Assembly (NCBI GenBank): GCA_029260495.1
Contig: JAJDDD010000006.1
Span: 186,001 to 250,000, forward strand
Length of the DNA stretch: 64,000 bases
Direction: 5' to 3'
Source of the DNA: Phycisphaerales bacterium
GTDB taxonomy: Bacteria; Planctomycetota; Phycisphaerae; Phycisphaerales; UBA1924
This document shows, piece by piece, positions 36,195-45,490 of the stretch. Every line of letters begins with the position of its first letter. Positions within the stretch are counted from its first letter, which is position 1. The notes beneath the pieces were generated by a model. That model was not told where the DNA came from. It searched no databases and saw only the letters and a list, made by a program, of their open reading frames with translations. Made by a program: the position numbers and the translations under genes.

Positions 36195-38025
36195 CGCGAT
36201 CATCGGGAGTGTCGAAAGGGTCAGTTTCAGCGCGATCCCAGTCAATCCAGTTGGCAGACTCATCAACAGGATCAGGCACAACAAAGCGAATCTGATTCCG
36301 CTCCAGCGCAACGCCCATCGCGTCATGAAGATTCGCCAGCGCCGTGTTGTAATCGACGAGAGCAAGCGCTTCTTCAAGCTCCGCAAGCGCGAGCGATTCC
36401 TGCCGGCGAAGCTTGAGATCAAGAAAATCCGGCGTCAGCGCGCGTGTGTTCTCCTCTTCGACAAGAAGCGTGCGCAGGTTTTCAGCAGATGCCAGCCGAG
36501 AAACGCGAGTCTGTTCGATGAGCTGGTAGTTGGTGACAACATCGCGAAGCGCTGTCTTCACTTCAAGGACCACCTGTTGAACAGCAGAGCGGTAGGCGAC
36601 GACGGCTTGGGCCCGCTGCAGTCGTGATGCCCGGCTGCGAGCCTCGGCGCCGCGGTTGCCGATGGGCTGCTCGAAGAGAAGCCCAAGCAGAATGTCCACA
36701 AACTGCGATTCGCCAACATCGGAGTACGCGTCGCCCAGGTTGTCCGCAAGTCCGTTAAAGGTCGCTTGAAATGTCAGATCAAGAAGAGGCAGCCGGGCGT
36801 TTTGCGCAACGGTCTGGCGAATGGAGGCATCGTCGATCGCGAGAATGGACCGCTGAATTTCAGGCCGCGCAGCAATCGCAGTGGTCAGGGTGTCAAGCAG
36901 GCTGTAGGCCGCAGGCGCATCAATGGGCTCATCAAGTGGAAGCAGGACGACTTCACTTCCGACAGTCATTTCAGGATCATTGATAATCGCCTTGAGCTGA
37001 TCGGAAGATTGCCGAAGCCTGTTAACAGCCCGGATGACATCAGCCCGGCGAGCTTCAACGCGGGCGACGGCGTCGGAATACTCCGCCGGCTTCACGTCGA
37101 AATCAAGTCGTCCCTGCAGCACATCGCGAGTCTCAACGCCTCGCTCAAGCAGCCGCTGCTGGATAAGCAGCCGCGCCCGCGCCAGGTGAAGATTCCAATA
37201 AGCCTGCTCCGCGCTCGTGATCGTGTCGATGAGCGTGGCTTTGAGCAGCTGGATTGAGTCACGCTCAAAATTGGAAGCGAGCTGGATTTCAGCGAGCGCA
37301 ACATCAGCGCCAAACCCACGAAGGAGAGGCTGGCCCAGAATGATATCGAGCGTTGTAGCGCGGGAAGGATCGGGGAAGAGTTCAATGTTCGAGGCGCGAT
37401 TGTTGACCACATTGAGGCTCGAGCTGACTTCAAGCGTGCCGCCAGCGTCGAGGCGCTTGCGCACACCGGTCTGAAAGCCGGCGGTCTGGCGCTTATTGAC
37501 CGCTGATCCCACGGGGACGTTGTTGATGACGGGCACCGGGTTGGGTTGGTCGGTGCGGCTGAAGTTGGCGCTCGCAAAGAGCGTCCAGTCGAAGGCGGCG
37601 TCGGCGGCGACGACCTGAGCCTCCGAGATGGCGGGGGTGAACCGAGTGAGCTGCACCTGCAGGTTTTGTTCGACGGCTCGGACGATCGCTTCGCGGAGCG
37701 TCAGGCTGACAACGCGCGTCTCCTCGCCCAGCAGATCGGGCCCCAGATTGACCGCGGTGTCGTCGTAGGACTCTGGGCCGGCCATCTGCCGCAGCTCTTC
37801 ACGAATAGTGTCGGAGAATCGCAGCTCCGTGGGCTGGCGGGTGAGGGACCGTGAGTCGGAATCGCGCTGGGCGTCAGCGATTTCCCTGCGGGAGGATTCC
37901 ACAATGGATTGCCGGAGGGTCTCACGTTGGGCGTCAAGGGGGCCCGAGCACCCCGGCAAAGACCCCGCAACAAGGGCGGAGGCGCCGATCAGCGAGATCT
38001 CAGACAGGCGGAGGAAGTAGCGCAT
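36178..38025 (-). CDS. TolC-family outer membrane efflux lipoprotein
   Basis: The protein has 615 residues from ATG 38025 (MRYFLRLSEISLIGASALVA then GSLPGCSG, a lipobox with its Cys at about 28). Earlier in-frame codons lack signal features. The body shows two TolC-type repeats: LREAIVRAVEQNLQVQ, then long helices with LARARLLIQQRLLERGVETR, and RASRLQRAQAVVAYRSAVQQ late in the protein. Loss of the usual small-domain spacing could not be judged. It forms the outer channel of an efflux or type I export system; pump and adaptor genes are not adjacent. It is divergent from 38193 with 167 bp between. Confidence 0.85.
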   Translation of the reverse strand: MRYFLRLSEISLIGASALVAGSLPGCSGPLDAQRETLRQSIVESSRREIADAQRDSDSRSLTRQPTELRFSDTIREELRQMAGPESYDDTAVNLGPDLLGEETRVVSLTLREAIVRAVEQNLQVQLTRFTPAISEAQVVAADAAFDWTLFASANFSRTDQPNPVPVINNVPVGSAVNKRQTAGFQTGVRKRLDAGGTLEVSSSLNVVNNRASNIELFPDPSRATTLDIILGQPLLRGFGADVALAEIQLASNFERDSIQLLKATLIDTITSAEQAYWNLHLARARLLIQQRLLERGVETRDVLQGRLDFDVKPAEYSDAVARVEARRADVIRAVNRLRQSSDQLKAIINDPEMTVGSEVVLLPLDEPIDAPAAYSLLDTLTTAIAARPEIQRSILAIDDASIRQTVAQNARLPLLDLTFQATFNGLADNLGDAYSDVGESQFVDILLGLLFEQPIGNRGAEARSRASRLQRAQAVVAYRSAVQQVVLEVKTALRDVVTNYQLIEQTRVSRLASAENLRTLLVEEENTRALTPDFLDLKLRRQESLALAELEEALALVDYNTALANLHDAMGVALERNQIRFVVPDPVDESANWIDWDRAETDPFDTPDDRDDNSG

Positions 38026-38192
38026 TGGGCTGAGCGTATGGAGGGGGCGCGAGGTGGTCAAAGGCCCGCTGGCGAATGTCGGCGAGATTCGTCCTGGAAA
38101 GAAAGTCTGCCACGCAGTGAAAGTGCTGGTATCCTTGACCCGATAAAAGACTGTCAGCCGTACGGACGCGCAGGCTGGAAAGGATTTCTGCA

Positions 38193-39917
38193 ATGCCTTC
38201 TGACACTCCCATGTCATATACCGTGAATTCTCGTTTTGGTCGTTCTGTCTTCGGACTGATCGCGCTAGGCGCCGTTGCGATGTTTGTATTCGCAGCGGGG
38301 CTCGCTCGCGCTCAGACGGAGAACCTCAAGCCGCACTACGTCGTCGTCACTCAGGATGACTCAGCGATTCGCTGCGGCCCTGGGGAAGTGTGGTATTCAG
38401 TTTCAACATTGCGAGCAGGTGATTTTGTCCGTGTGGATGGTCGCGTGCCCGGCTATCGCGATGTGTGGTTGCGCGTGGACTACCCCGGCGCAACCCCGGC
38501 GCTGGTTCCAGCCGGCGAAGCGAAGATGGTCGAGGGCGCCGGAATCGTTCGGCTGACGACATTCTCGCAACTGCGCGCCTACAACCCAAGCGGGGGCGCA
38601 GCGTCGGATAGTTTTCAGCGGCTTCTCAAGAAGAACCCGCTGGTCGCCGGAACTGAGCTTTCGCTGGTTGGATCACTGACAAACACGCGCAACGAGGTCA
38701 CCGCCTATCTGGTCCAGGCGCCCGCCGAGGCGCGGTGCTACCTGAAAGAGGCATTCGTCCGCCCAGCCAGCGACGAGGAGGTGCGGGCTCATTTTCAAAA
38801 ACCAGCCCTCGGTGAAGAAGAGATGACAGACGCTTCTGACGGAGTCGATGCCGCATTGGCGCATGGAACGCAGGAGTTTGCGCACACGCAGACCATGACC
38901 GAGGCAAACGCCCAAACGCCTGTGCATGATCAGCAGGCGCATCAGCAAGAGATAGCGAGAACACCTGTTCAGATGCTTCCCCCAATTGCTGAGGATGAAT
39001 GGAACACTTCCGATGAGCTCTTGCCGGAAGGTCAGCTTGCCGACACGCAAGGCCGGGAGTTTGTCGATGACCCGGTCGCAGCCGTACACGAGTTTCGTCC
39101 TGGTCCGATGAGTGAGTCGCTGCGCGAGCGATCATCAGAAAATGTATACGAGGATTATCTGGATCAACTCGACAATGGCGCGAGTGAAGCTTCGGATGAG
39201 TTATTTGAGTCGGTCGCGACTGCGGAAGACGATGGAACTGGTTTTGCCTCGTTCGACGAAAAGGCAGCCCAGCAGCGAGGCCCGCAACAGATCCAGACTC
39301 AGCGATCCGATCGCACACAAACAGCGAGGTTTGACGAAGATCGGCCGATCGCAACATTTGAGCATTTGCACGCTGCGTTCAAGACCATCACCGCAGAGCC
39401 GGTCGAAGCGGCTGAGATTGAGCCTTTGATCGCTGAGTATCGCAGGCTGCTGGCTTCGATTCCTGATACTGAAGAAGACGTGTCGCTGCGCAAAGCAGTC
39501 CAGGCTCGAATCGAGCTTCTTGACATTCGCAAGGAGTTGCAACAGCAAATGCGCAAACTCGCGATGATCGAAGAAAGCGCGCAGGTTGATGTTGTTGAGA
39601 TTCGCACGCAGATTCAAGGCCTGCGCGCCCATCGTGACTATGTCGCGGTCGGACGGCTGGCGACAAGTTCAATTTACGACGGGAAGCGCCTCCCCCTGAT
39701 GTACCGATTGCAATCAATTGACGACGACACCGCCCGCACACTTGCATACGTTGCGCCGGCGGAGGGCGTAGATCTCAAGGGCAAGCTGGGCGCGATTGTG
39801 GGCGTTGAAGGCGCCGACCATATGGATTCCGCATTGCGGCTGCAGGTGATCGCGCCAACGCGGGTTGATCGCCTGACTACCATCGCGGACGCAAGCGAAA
39901 GTGAGATGGACGAATAA
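38193..39917 (+). CDS. Exported SH3-like protein with long acidic/Gln-rich middle
   Basis: The protein has 574 residues from ATG 38193, with GGAAAGGA about 10 nt upstream. A signal peptide or signal anchor (FGLIALGAVAMFVFAAGLARA) precedes a bacterial SH3-like domain (HYVVVTQDDSAIRCGPGEVW then YSVSTLRAGDFVRVDG, about residues 48-110). The middle (about 200-390) is low-complexity and rich in Glu, Asp, Gln and His. The C-terminus (about 390-574) has a coiled coil (IELLDIRKELQQQMRKLAMI) and a second beta-rich SH3-like part. It probably binds cell-wall or surface material; that is a family-level guess. Confidence 0.65.
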   Translation: MPSDTPMSYTVNSRFGRSVFGLIALGAVAMFVFAAGLARAQTENLKPHYVVVTQDDSAIRCGPGEVWYSVSTLRAGDFVRVDGRVPGYRDVWLRVDYPGATPALVPAGEAKMVEGAGIVRLTTFSQLRAYNPSGGAASDSFQRLLKKNPLVAGTELSLVGSLTNTRNEVTAYLVQAPAEARCYLKEAFVRPASDEEVRAHFQKPALGEEEMTDASDGVDAALAHGTQEFAHTQTMTEANAQTPVHDQQAHQQEIARTPVQMLPPIAEDEWNTSDELLPEGQLADTQGREFVDDPVAAVHEFRPGPMSESLRERSSENVYEDYLDQLDNGASEASDELFESVATAEDDGTGFASFDEKAAQQRGPQQIQTQRSDRTQTARFDEDRPIATFEHLHAAFKTITAEPVEAAEIEPLIAEYRRLLASIPDTEEDVSLRKAVQARIELLDIRKELQQQMRKLAMIEESAQVDVVEIRTQIQGLRAHRDYVAVGRLATSSIYDGKRLPLMYRLQSIDDDTARTLAYVAPAEGVDLKGKLGAIVGVEGADHMDSALRLQVIAPTRVDRLTTIADASESEMDE

Positions 39918-39962
39918 AAGCTTGAGTTCCACGCTTTGGCTGTGTAAGCCCGGAAGAGATGC

Positions 39963-41270
39963 TTACTGACACGATCCCCACGATCCCAGGAGAATCGCGA
40001 GGTCGGCCGAGGCGGTGATGCCGTCGCCGTTCAGATCGCCGAAGGCATTGACACCCCACGACCCGAGCAGGATCGCCATATCTGTTGAGCCGGTGAACCC
40101 GTCCCCATTGAGATCCGCTGGGCATGCGAACGGATCAAGGTCGCTTTCGTACCAGGCGATCTTGTCATCAGTGGAGGAGGCGGAGAGGACGTCATGATCG
40201 CCGTCGCCGTCCATGTCAGCCGCATGAACAGAAATTGCGGCATCAGCATTGGTCGAAAGAACGCGTGCGGTAAAGCCAGGCGATACGGCGCCGTCGTTCT
40301 CGTACCAGACGATCTTGTCATCATTCGCTGACGCCGAAAGAACGTCGTTGTCGCCGTCGTTGTCAAGGTCGATGGCAAAGACGGCGCTCGCCAGATCGGC
40401 TGTTGTCGAGATGACGCGCTCGGTGAAGCCGGGAAGCGCCATGCCGTCATTTTCGTGCCAGGCAATGGTGTTGTTGTCACGAGACGCAGACAAGACATCA
40501 AGATCGTCATCGCCATCGATGTCGATCGCGTAAACGGAACGGGCGCCGTCGGCCGTCGAGGAGATGATGTGTTTGGAAAAACTCGGCGGTAGCGCCCCGT
40601 TATTCTCATACCAAATAACTTCATCATCAATCGATGCCGCAGCCAGGACGTCAATATCGCCATCATCATCAACATCTGCAGCGAAGACAGAACTCACACC
40701 ATCGGCGGCAATTGAAATGGTGCGCCGTAAAAAGAACGGCGGCGTTGCGCCGTTGTTTTGGAACCACTCGACAGTGTCATCATTAATAGAGGCTGAAAGA
40801 ATGTCGTTGTCTCCGTCGCCGTCGAGATCCGCAGCGAAGACGGAAATGCCGCCCTCCGCTGTGATTGTGAGTACGCGCTCGGTGAACGCGGGCGGCGTTG
40901 CGCCGTTGTTTTCGTACCAGACGATCTGATCAAAAAAGCCGGCAGCGGACATGACATCGGTATCGCCATCGCCATCAAGGTCGGCGGCGTGAACGGAAAA
41001 TGGAGCGCCAGCGTCTGTCGTGATAATGCGCTCTGTAAATGCCGGTGGTGAAGCGCCGTCGTTTTCGTACCAGGCGATCTTGTCGTCGAAGAGAGACGCA
41101 GAAAGCGCGTCCATGTCGCCATCGCCATCGACATCCGCAGCGAAAACGGAGCGGGCGCGGTCAGCATTTGTTGAAATAGTGCGTTCGGCAAAGCCTGGTT
41201 GGGCGAGGCTCGCGCCAGCGCTACAGGTCAAAGCTGACAGCGAGCTGAAGAGTTGGAACGTTCGAGTCAT
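39963..41270 (-). CDS. Secreted seven-unit VCBS-repeat protein with GC-type dockerin
   Basis: The protein has 435 residues with a signal peptide (cut after ASLAQ). Seven units of about 52 residues follow the pattern SVFAADVDGDGDxDxLSAS...DDKIxWYEND, the VCBS/FG-GAP type with one Ca site each, giving a seven-bladed propeller. The tail has CPADLNGDGFTGSTDMA and DLNGDGITASADLA, ending LLGSWGSCQ. It is probably a surface or extracellular binding protein. It is convergent with 38193 (45 bp apart). Confidence 0.8.
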   Translation of the reverse strand: MTRTFQLFSSLSALTCSAGASLAQPGFAERTISTNADRARSVFAADVDGDGDMDALSASLFDDKIAWYENDGASPPAFTERIITTDAGAPFSVHAADLDGDGDTDVMSAAGFFDQIVWYENNGATPPAFTERVLTITAEGGISVFAADLDGDGDNDILSASINDDTVEWFQNNGATPPFFLRRTISIAADGVSSVFAADVDDDGDIDVLAAASIDDEVIWYENNGALPPSFSKHIISSTADGARSVYAIDIDGDDDLDVLSASRDNNTIAWHENDGMALPGFTERVISTTADLASAVFAIDLDNDGDNDVLSASANDDKIVWYENDGAVSPGFTARVLSTNADAAISVHAADMDGDGDHDVLSASSTDDKIAWYESDLDPFACPADLNGDGFTGSTDMAILLGSWGVNAFGDLNGDGITASADLAILLGSWGSCQ

Positions 41271-41351
41271 GCTCTGCGCCTTCCGTGTATTGACGACTGG
41301 ATAGTGCCTGAAAAAAGTATGAAGGCCGGAAGATCTCCGCAGATCATCGTC

Positions 41352-42608
41352 CTACGAATCAGCAGCTGGTAGGGGAAACTGGACCGAATACCACAATCCA
41401 ACAACCGGGTATCGGATTGCGCATCGGTACAGTCGAAAGGAATCAGAAGCCCAGTTCATTTCACGATGGACATCTTCAATGAGATGAAGGTGGCGATCAA
41501 ATACCGGCGTTGGTATTGCAGCAGGTGAGGATCCAAGGTTTTCAAGCGATTCGACAAAGTCGACGCGATCCAGACTATGAGCTGCAAGGTTTTCAGCTGT
41601 CGGGTCGCCCTGGCGCAAGAGATGCAACTCCGGCTCGACTCCGCGCCATACATCGCGATGCACATAAATATCATAGATAAGGTGTTTGCACGGATTCTGC
41701 GGAACGACAGCGTACCTCGCGCGCGCGTGATCTTCGGTGGCAAACAGCGGCTCGCCCCTTCTTTCGATTGACGCAAAGATCAGATCAATTTCATGAGGCA
41801 GCTCATCCGGGCGCTCAGGAAGCGAGTAGAGAATTTTTCCATTTTCCTCTGTGATTTTTACATCCGGAAACGGAGAGGTGCAGAACCGCTTCAGCGCCGT
41901 GACGCATCCATGGTCCTGGATGCCGTCGCCGTGCAAAGACTGCAGCACAATCGATTTCGGGTCATGCACCTCGTGTAGCGTTTCACGCGTCGCGATCAGC
42001 AACTCGCGTTCAGGCCTGAAGCGAACAAGGCGATGATATCCATGCACCGCAAGCTCATCGCACCAGCCTTCTTCTGTGCCTGGAAATACAAAGGTGGTCG
42101 CGATCAGCGCTTCGGCTTGAACACCAAGCAGGTTTGACATGCCCCGGTGTATCGCCTGCTTCGCAGACTGCTCAACCTTCTGGCGTGCGTGATGCGATCG
42201 GCGCGCAACCAGCGTGTCGAGGTTCGCCTTGCTCCCGCCCAGGTCTGTAATGAGATGCTGAAGTTCCCCAATGGACGCCTGCGCGTTGGCAATCCGGGTC
42301 GCATCAACATTCGCCTTCTCCGCAGCCCGAATGAGCAATCGCAACGTGGATGGCGCAGGCAGCTTGGTCAGAGCCATTAACGCGTCAGGCTCGCGAAATG
42401 CCTGAAAGAGGCGCGTGCAGAGCGTCTGCTCCAAGCCCCATGCTCGAGAAAGCTCGGTCGGCCGGCGGATTCGATCCTCGCCATCTTCCAGCAACGCTGA
42501 AAGATGGGCCTGGAGGCGCTGCCCGAGATCATTGAGCGTCCTGACCTGAAGGCGGCCCGGCTCAAACGACAGTGATGAATCCGAAAAAGTCCCCACTCTG
42601 TCCCTCAC
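41352..42608 (-). CDS. Hypothetical cytoplasmic protein, family not recognised
   Basis: The protein has 418 residues from GTG 42608 (MRDRVGTFSDSSLSFEPGRL). The first 180 residues are helical (DLGQRLQAHLSALLEDG, RRPTELSRAWGLEQTLCTRL), possibly with a DNA-binding-like helix pair. The rest is mixed alpha/beta with RFRPERELLIATRETLHEVH and YDIYVHRDVW. No signal peptide, membrane helix or catalytic motif was seen. It lies apart from its neighbours, 177 bp from the divergent PEP-CTERM-like gene. A regulator is possible but unproven. Confidence 0.55.
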   Translation of the reverse strand: MRDRVGTFSDSSLSFEPGRLQVRTLNDLGQRLQAHLSALLEDGEDRIRRPTELSRAWGLEQTLCTRLFQAFREPDALMALTKLPAPSTLRLLIRAAEKANVDATRIANAQASIGELQHLITDLGGSKANLDTLVARRSHHARQKVEQSAKQAIHRGMSNLLGVQAEALIATTFVFPGTEEGWCDELAVHGYHRLVRFRPERELLIATRETLHEVHDPKSIVLQSLHGDGIQDHGCVTALKRFCTSPFPDVKITEENGKILYSLPERPDELPHEIDLIFASIERRGEPLFATEDHARARYAVVPQNPCKHLIYDIYVHRDVWRGVEPELHLLRQGDPTAENLAAHSLDRVDFVESLENLGSSPAAIPTPVFDRHLHLIEDVHREMNWASDSFRLYRCAIRYPVVGLWYSVQFPLPAADS

Positions 42609-42785
42609 AACGAGCGTTTCTGTGATTGTTAGGGTGCTCGCACAACTATTCTAGCAACTTGGCTCGCAGCTGGAATCATCAAATGAATATTCAGTGAACA
42701 TTCTCTTGCTGTTCAAGGCTTGTTTCGTTACGGTGCCAGCCAAGGAACACGTTCAGTCCCGGATCACCTTTGGAGGGAAGAGAAA

Positions 42786-43916
42786 ATGTACGACCGTGCG
42801 GTAGGTGGATTTTTCGCTGTGGCGTTAATTGCTGGCTCAGCCATCGCTGGAACCCCAACACAAAAACTTCGGGGAGAAGCCCCCTTGCTGTTTACGCAGG
42901 GAAAAGATGGGTCGTTTCTTCGCGATGGCACACTGGCCCACACAGATGACATCTTTCTTTGGACGCCGGCTCTCGATATCAACGGGGATATTGACCTGAA
43001 CGCGACAGGCAACTTCTTCAAAATCTGGGACAGTGGTCCGCTGGCTGGCCCGAACGGCAACGACGATGATGACAATGAGATGCGCGGCATGCACTTCGAT
43101 GCTCCGACCAGCTCCTTCCTCATCAGCTATGACGACACCACAACAACCGGCTTCACCGATCTTCCTTCAATCAGTGACGGCGATCTCATTCGGATGACGC
43201 CAACTCCCTCGACGACCGGATCCATCATCAACTTCAGCCTCACGCGGGAGTTCACCGAAGGCTTCAATGGCACTGCGGGGAATCTGAGTGAAGCGGATAT
43301 CGCTGGCTTCGCCGTCGCGCAAGATGGATCGTTCTACTGGGGATCAGGCGCGAACACACTCGCGACTACAACGGGCGGAACCGTTTCTCAAGGATCCAAC
43401 GACTTTGTTCGCACTGAGGGGTTCACCTCAAGCATCCCGAATACACCCCGCAATATCGGCGATGACGTCTTCTTCAATGGCGCCGCGGAGTCTGCTCCAG
43501 GGTTCATCAATCCGACATTCATCAATGGGCAAGCAAGAGGCATTGAGGAGCTGATTACAGGTGAAGTCCTGATCTCCGTGAGCCAGACGTTTAACCAGCC
43601 TACGGCGCTGGATGATGGAATTGAAGTCGCGCTGGATCGCTGGGACATCGGCGGTCTTGACGATGTGACGCGCATGGCTGATGTTGTTTACGCTGGCGAA
43701 CTCTTCTTCCAGACCATTGACACAGCAAGCGCGGAGATGCTCGACTTCGACGTGCTTGATTCCGACTTTGAGATTCAGGCGTTGATTGATCTCATCGGCG
43801 TGGACTCTGCCGCCGGCATCTCACTGGCGCGCCACGTCGTGCCCGCGCCGGGCGCAACCATGATGTTCATGTTCGCGGGCGGCGCCTTGGGTGTGCGCAG
43901 GCGCCGCAGCTCGTAA
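42786..43916 (+). CDS. Secreted protein with PEP-CTERM-like sorting tail
   Basis: The protein has 376 residues from ATG 42786, with GGAGGG about 8 nt upstream; the longer frame from 42720 lacks an RBS. A signal peptide (MYDRAVGGFFAVALIAGSAI then AG) is followed by a body without known enzyme motifs that looks all-beta. The C-terminus is VPAPGATMMFMFAGGALGVRR then RRSS: the short motif, hydrophobic helix and Arg cluster of exosortase-type sorting signals, in the VPAPGA variant common in planctomycetes. It is the only such tail in the window, among many dockerin tails. The exosortase itself is not here. Confidence 0.78.
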   Translation: MYDRAVGGFFAVALIAGSAIAGTPTQKLRGEAPLLFTQGKDGSFLRDGTLAHTDDIFLWTPALDINGDIDLNATGNFFKIWDSGPLAGPNGNDDDDNEMRGMHFDAPTSSFLISYDDTTTTGFTDLPSISDGDLIRMTPTPSTTGSIINFSLTREFTEGFNGTAGNLSEADIAGFAVAQDGSFYWGSGANTLATTTGGTVSQGSNDFVRTEGFTSSIPNTPRNIGDDVFFNGAAESAPGFINPTFINGQARGIEELITGEVLISVSQTFNQPTALDDGIEVALDRWDIGGLDDVTRMADVVYAGELFFQTIDTASAEMLDFDVLDSDFEIQALIDLIGVDSAAGISLARHVVPAPGATMMFMFAGGALGVRRRRSS

Positions 43917-44042
43917 TGACGCCGCACTTGGAATTTTTTTCCAGGCCGACTCCTTGAACGTATCGTTGTGCTTCGATGGTTCATCGAGTCGGCGTTTGGA
44001 AAATGCTCAGCCCGTCCATCAGTTTGCTCAAAGGATTGACCA

Positions 44043-45455
44043 ATGCGCACATGGAACTTCCTTCACGCTCGATTCTTAATCGCAGCCAGCGTGACCCTGC
44101 TCGGAATGTCGTCTGGCGCCGCCGTTTTAGCCCAGACCGAGGTTGACAAACTCAACGCCCTGGATGCAGGAAGTTTCGATGAATACGGAGTCTCTGTCTC
44201 GATCAGCGGGAATGCAGCAGTTGTCGGCGCTCCTCAGGATGACGACGCCGGAGGCGCGACCGGCGCCGCCTATGTCTACCGCTTTGATGGCGCCAGTTGG
44301 AATCAGCAAGCCAAGCTCACCGCTTCCGATCTCGACAGCGGCGATCAGTTCGGGTTGAACGTTGGCATCAGTGGCGATGTCATCGTCGTCGGTTCCCCGC
44401 GCGACGATGATTTGGGCGGCAGTTCCGGCTCGGCCTACATTTTCCGCTTTGATGGCGCGAGTTGGAATCAGGAGGCGAAACTCAACGCTCTCGACGCAGC
44501 GGCAAACGATCAGTTCGGCACATCTGTCGCGATCGACGGCGCCTCCATTGTCATCGGCGCCATCATGGATGACGACACCTTCAGCAGTTCCGGCTCCGCT
44601 TATGTTTTTACTTTCGACGGCGCCGCATGGTCACAGCAGGCAAAGCTCGTCGCGAGTGATCCGGCGGACATCGCCCAGTTCGGAAAATCCGTCGCCATCG
44701 ACGGCGACACCGTCGTCGTCGGCGCCTGGCAGGATGACGATGTCGGCTTCTTCACCGGATCGGCGTATGTCTACACACGCGCGGGCGCTCTTTGGATGCA
44801 GGAGCAGAAGCTCGTCGCTGACGATCCCGCTGAGTTTCGTTGGTTTGGAAAGTCCGTCGCGATCAGCGCAGACGCCATCCTCGTCGGCACCTATGGCGAT
44901 CGCGGAAACGACCTGAGCGAGTCCGGCGGTGTCTATTTCTTTCGCAAGGTTGGCCCCACATGGGTGCTTCAAGGCAATCCCAATGCCTCTGATCCAGCCG
45001 CAAACGACCAGTTCGGCTGGACAGTCGCTATCTCCGGCGATGTCGCTCTGGTCGGCTCGCATCAGGACGATGATGTCGGCGAAAACTCCGGCTCCGTCTA
45101 TGTGTTTCGCTTTGACGGCGCAGCCTGGAATGAAGATGTCAAAATCAATGCATCAGATGGCGCCGCCGGCGAAGAGTTCGGCGAGTCGGTCTCGATGAGC
45201 GGGACAGATGCAATCATTGGCGCTCGCTTTGGGAATGCTCCCGTGGTAGCCAGCTCCGGCGCGGCGTATGTCTTCGATGTCAGCGCCCACTGTCCAGCGG
45301 ATTTCAACGGCGACGGCAACGTCGGCAGCGCTGACTTTGCAATCCTTCTCGGTTCATGGGGTCCCGGCGGAGGCGTCGCAGATCTAAATAGTGATGGCAA
45401 CGTTGGCAGCGCGGATCTCGCACTCCTGCTCGGCCAATGGGGTCTCTGCGCCTGA
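44043..45455 (+). CDS. Secreted seven-unit FG-GAP protein with GC-type dockerin
   Basis: The protein has 470 residues with AAAGGA upstream and a signal peptide ending AVLAQ. Seven units of about 55 residues repeat QFGxSVAIxGDxxVVGAxxDDDxGxxxGSAYVF...W.Q..KL.ASD, a seven-bladed propeller of the integrin FG-GAP type. The tail has CPADFNGDGNVGSADFA and DLNSDGNVGSADLA, ending LLGQWGLCA, a variant of the usual WGPC. It is first in a run of five dockerin genes, 35 bp before the next. Confidence 0.8.
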   Translation: MRTWNFLHARFLIAASVTLLGMSSGAAVLAQTEVDKLNALDAGSFDEYGVSVSISGNAAVVGAPQDDDAGGATGAAYVYRFDGASWNQQAKLTASDLDSGDQFGLNVGISGDVIVVGSPRDDDLGGSSGSAYIFRFDGASWNQEAKLNALDAAANDQFGTSVAIDGASIVIGAIMDDDTFSSSGSAYVFTFDGAAWSQQAKLVASDPADIAQFGKSVAIDGDTVVVGAWQDDDVGFFTGSAYVYTRAGALWMQEQKLVADDPAEFRWFGKSVAISADAILVGTYGDRGNDLSESGGVYFFRKVGPTWVLQGNPNASDPAANDQFGWTVAISGDVALVGSHQDDDVGENSGSVYVFRFDGAAWNEDVKINASDGAAGEEFGESVSMSGTDAIIGARFGNAPVVASSGAAYVFDVSAHCPADFNGDGNVGSADFAILLGSWGPGGGVADLNSDGNVGSADLALLLGQWGLCA

Positions 45456-45490
45456 GTCGTCTGCTTATCCCCGGGGTCGATTCCCGATAG

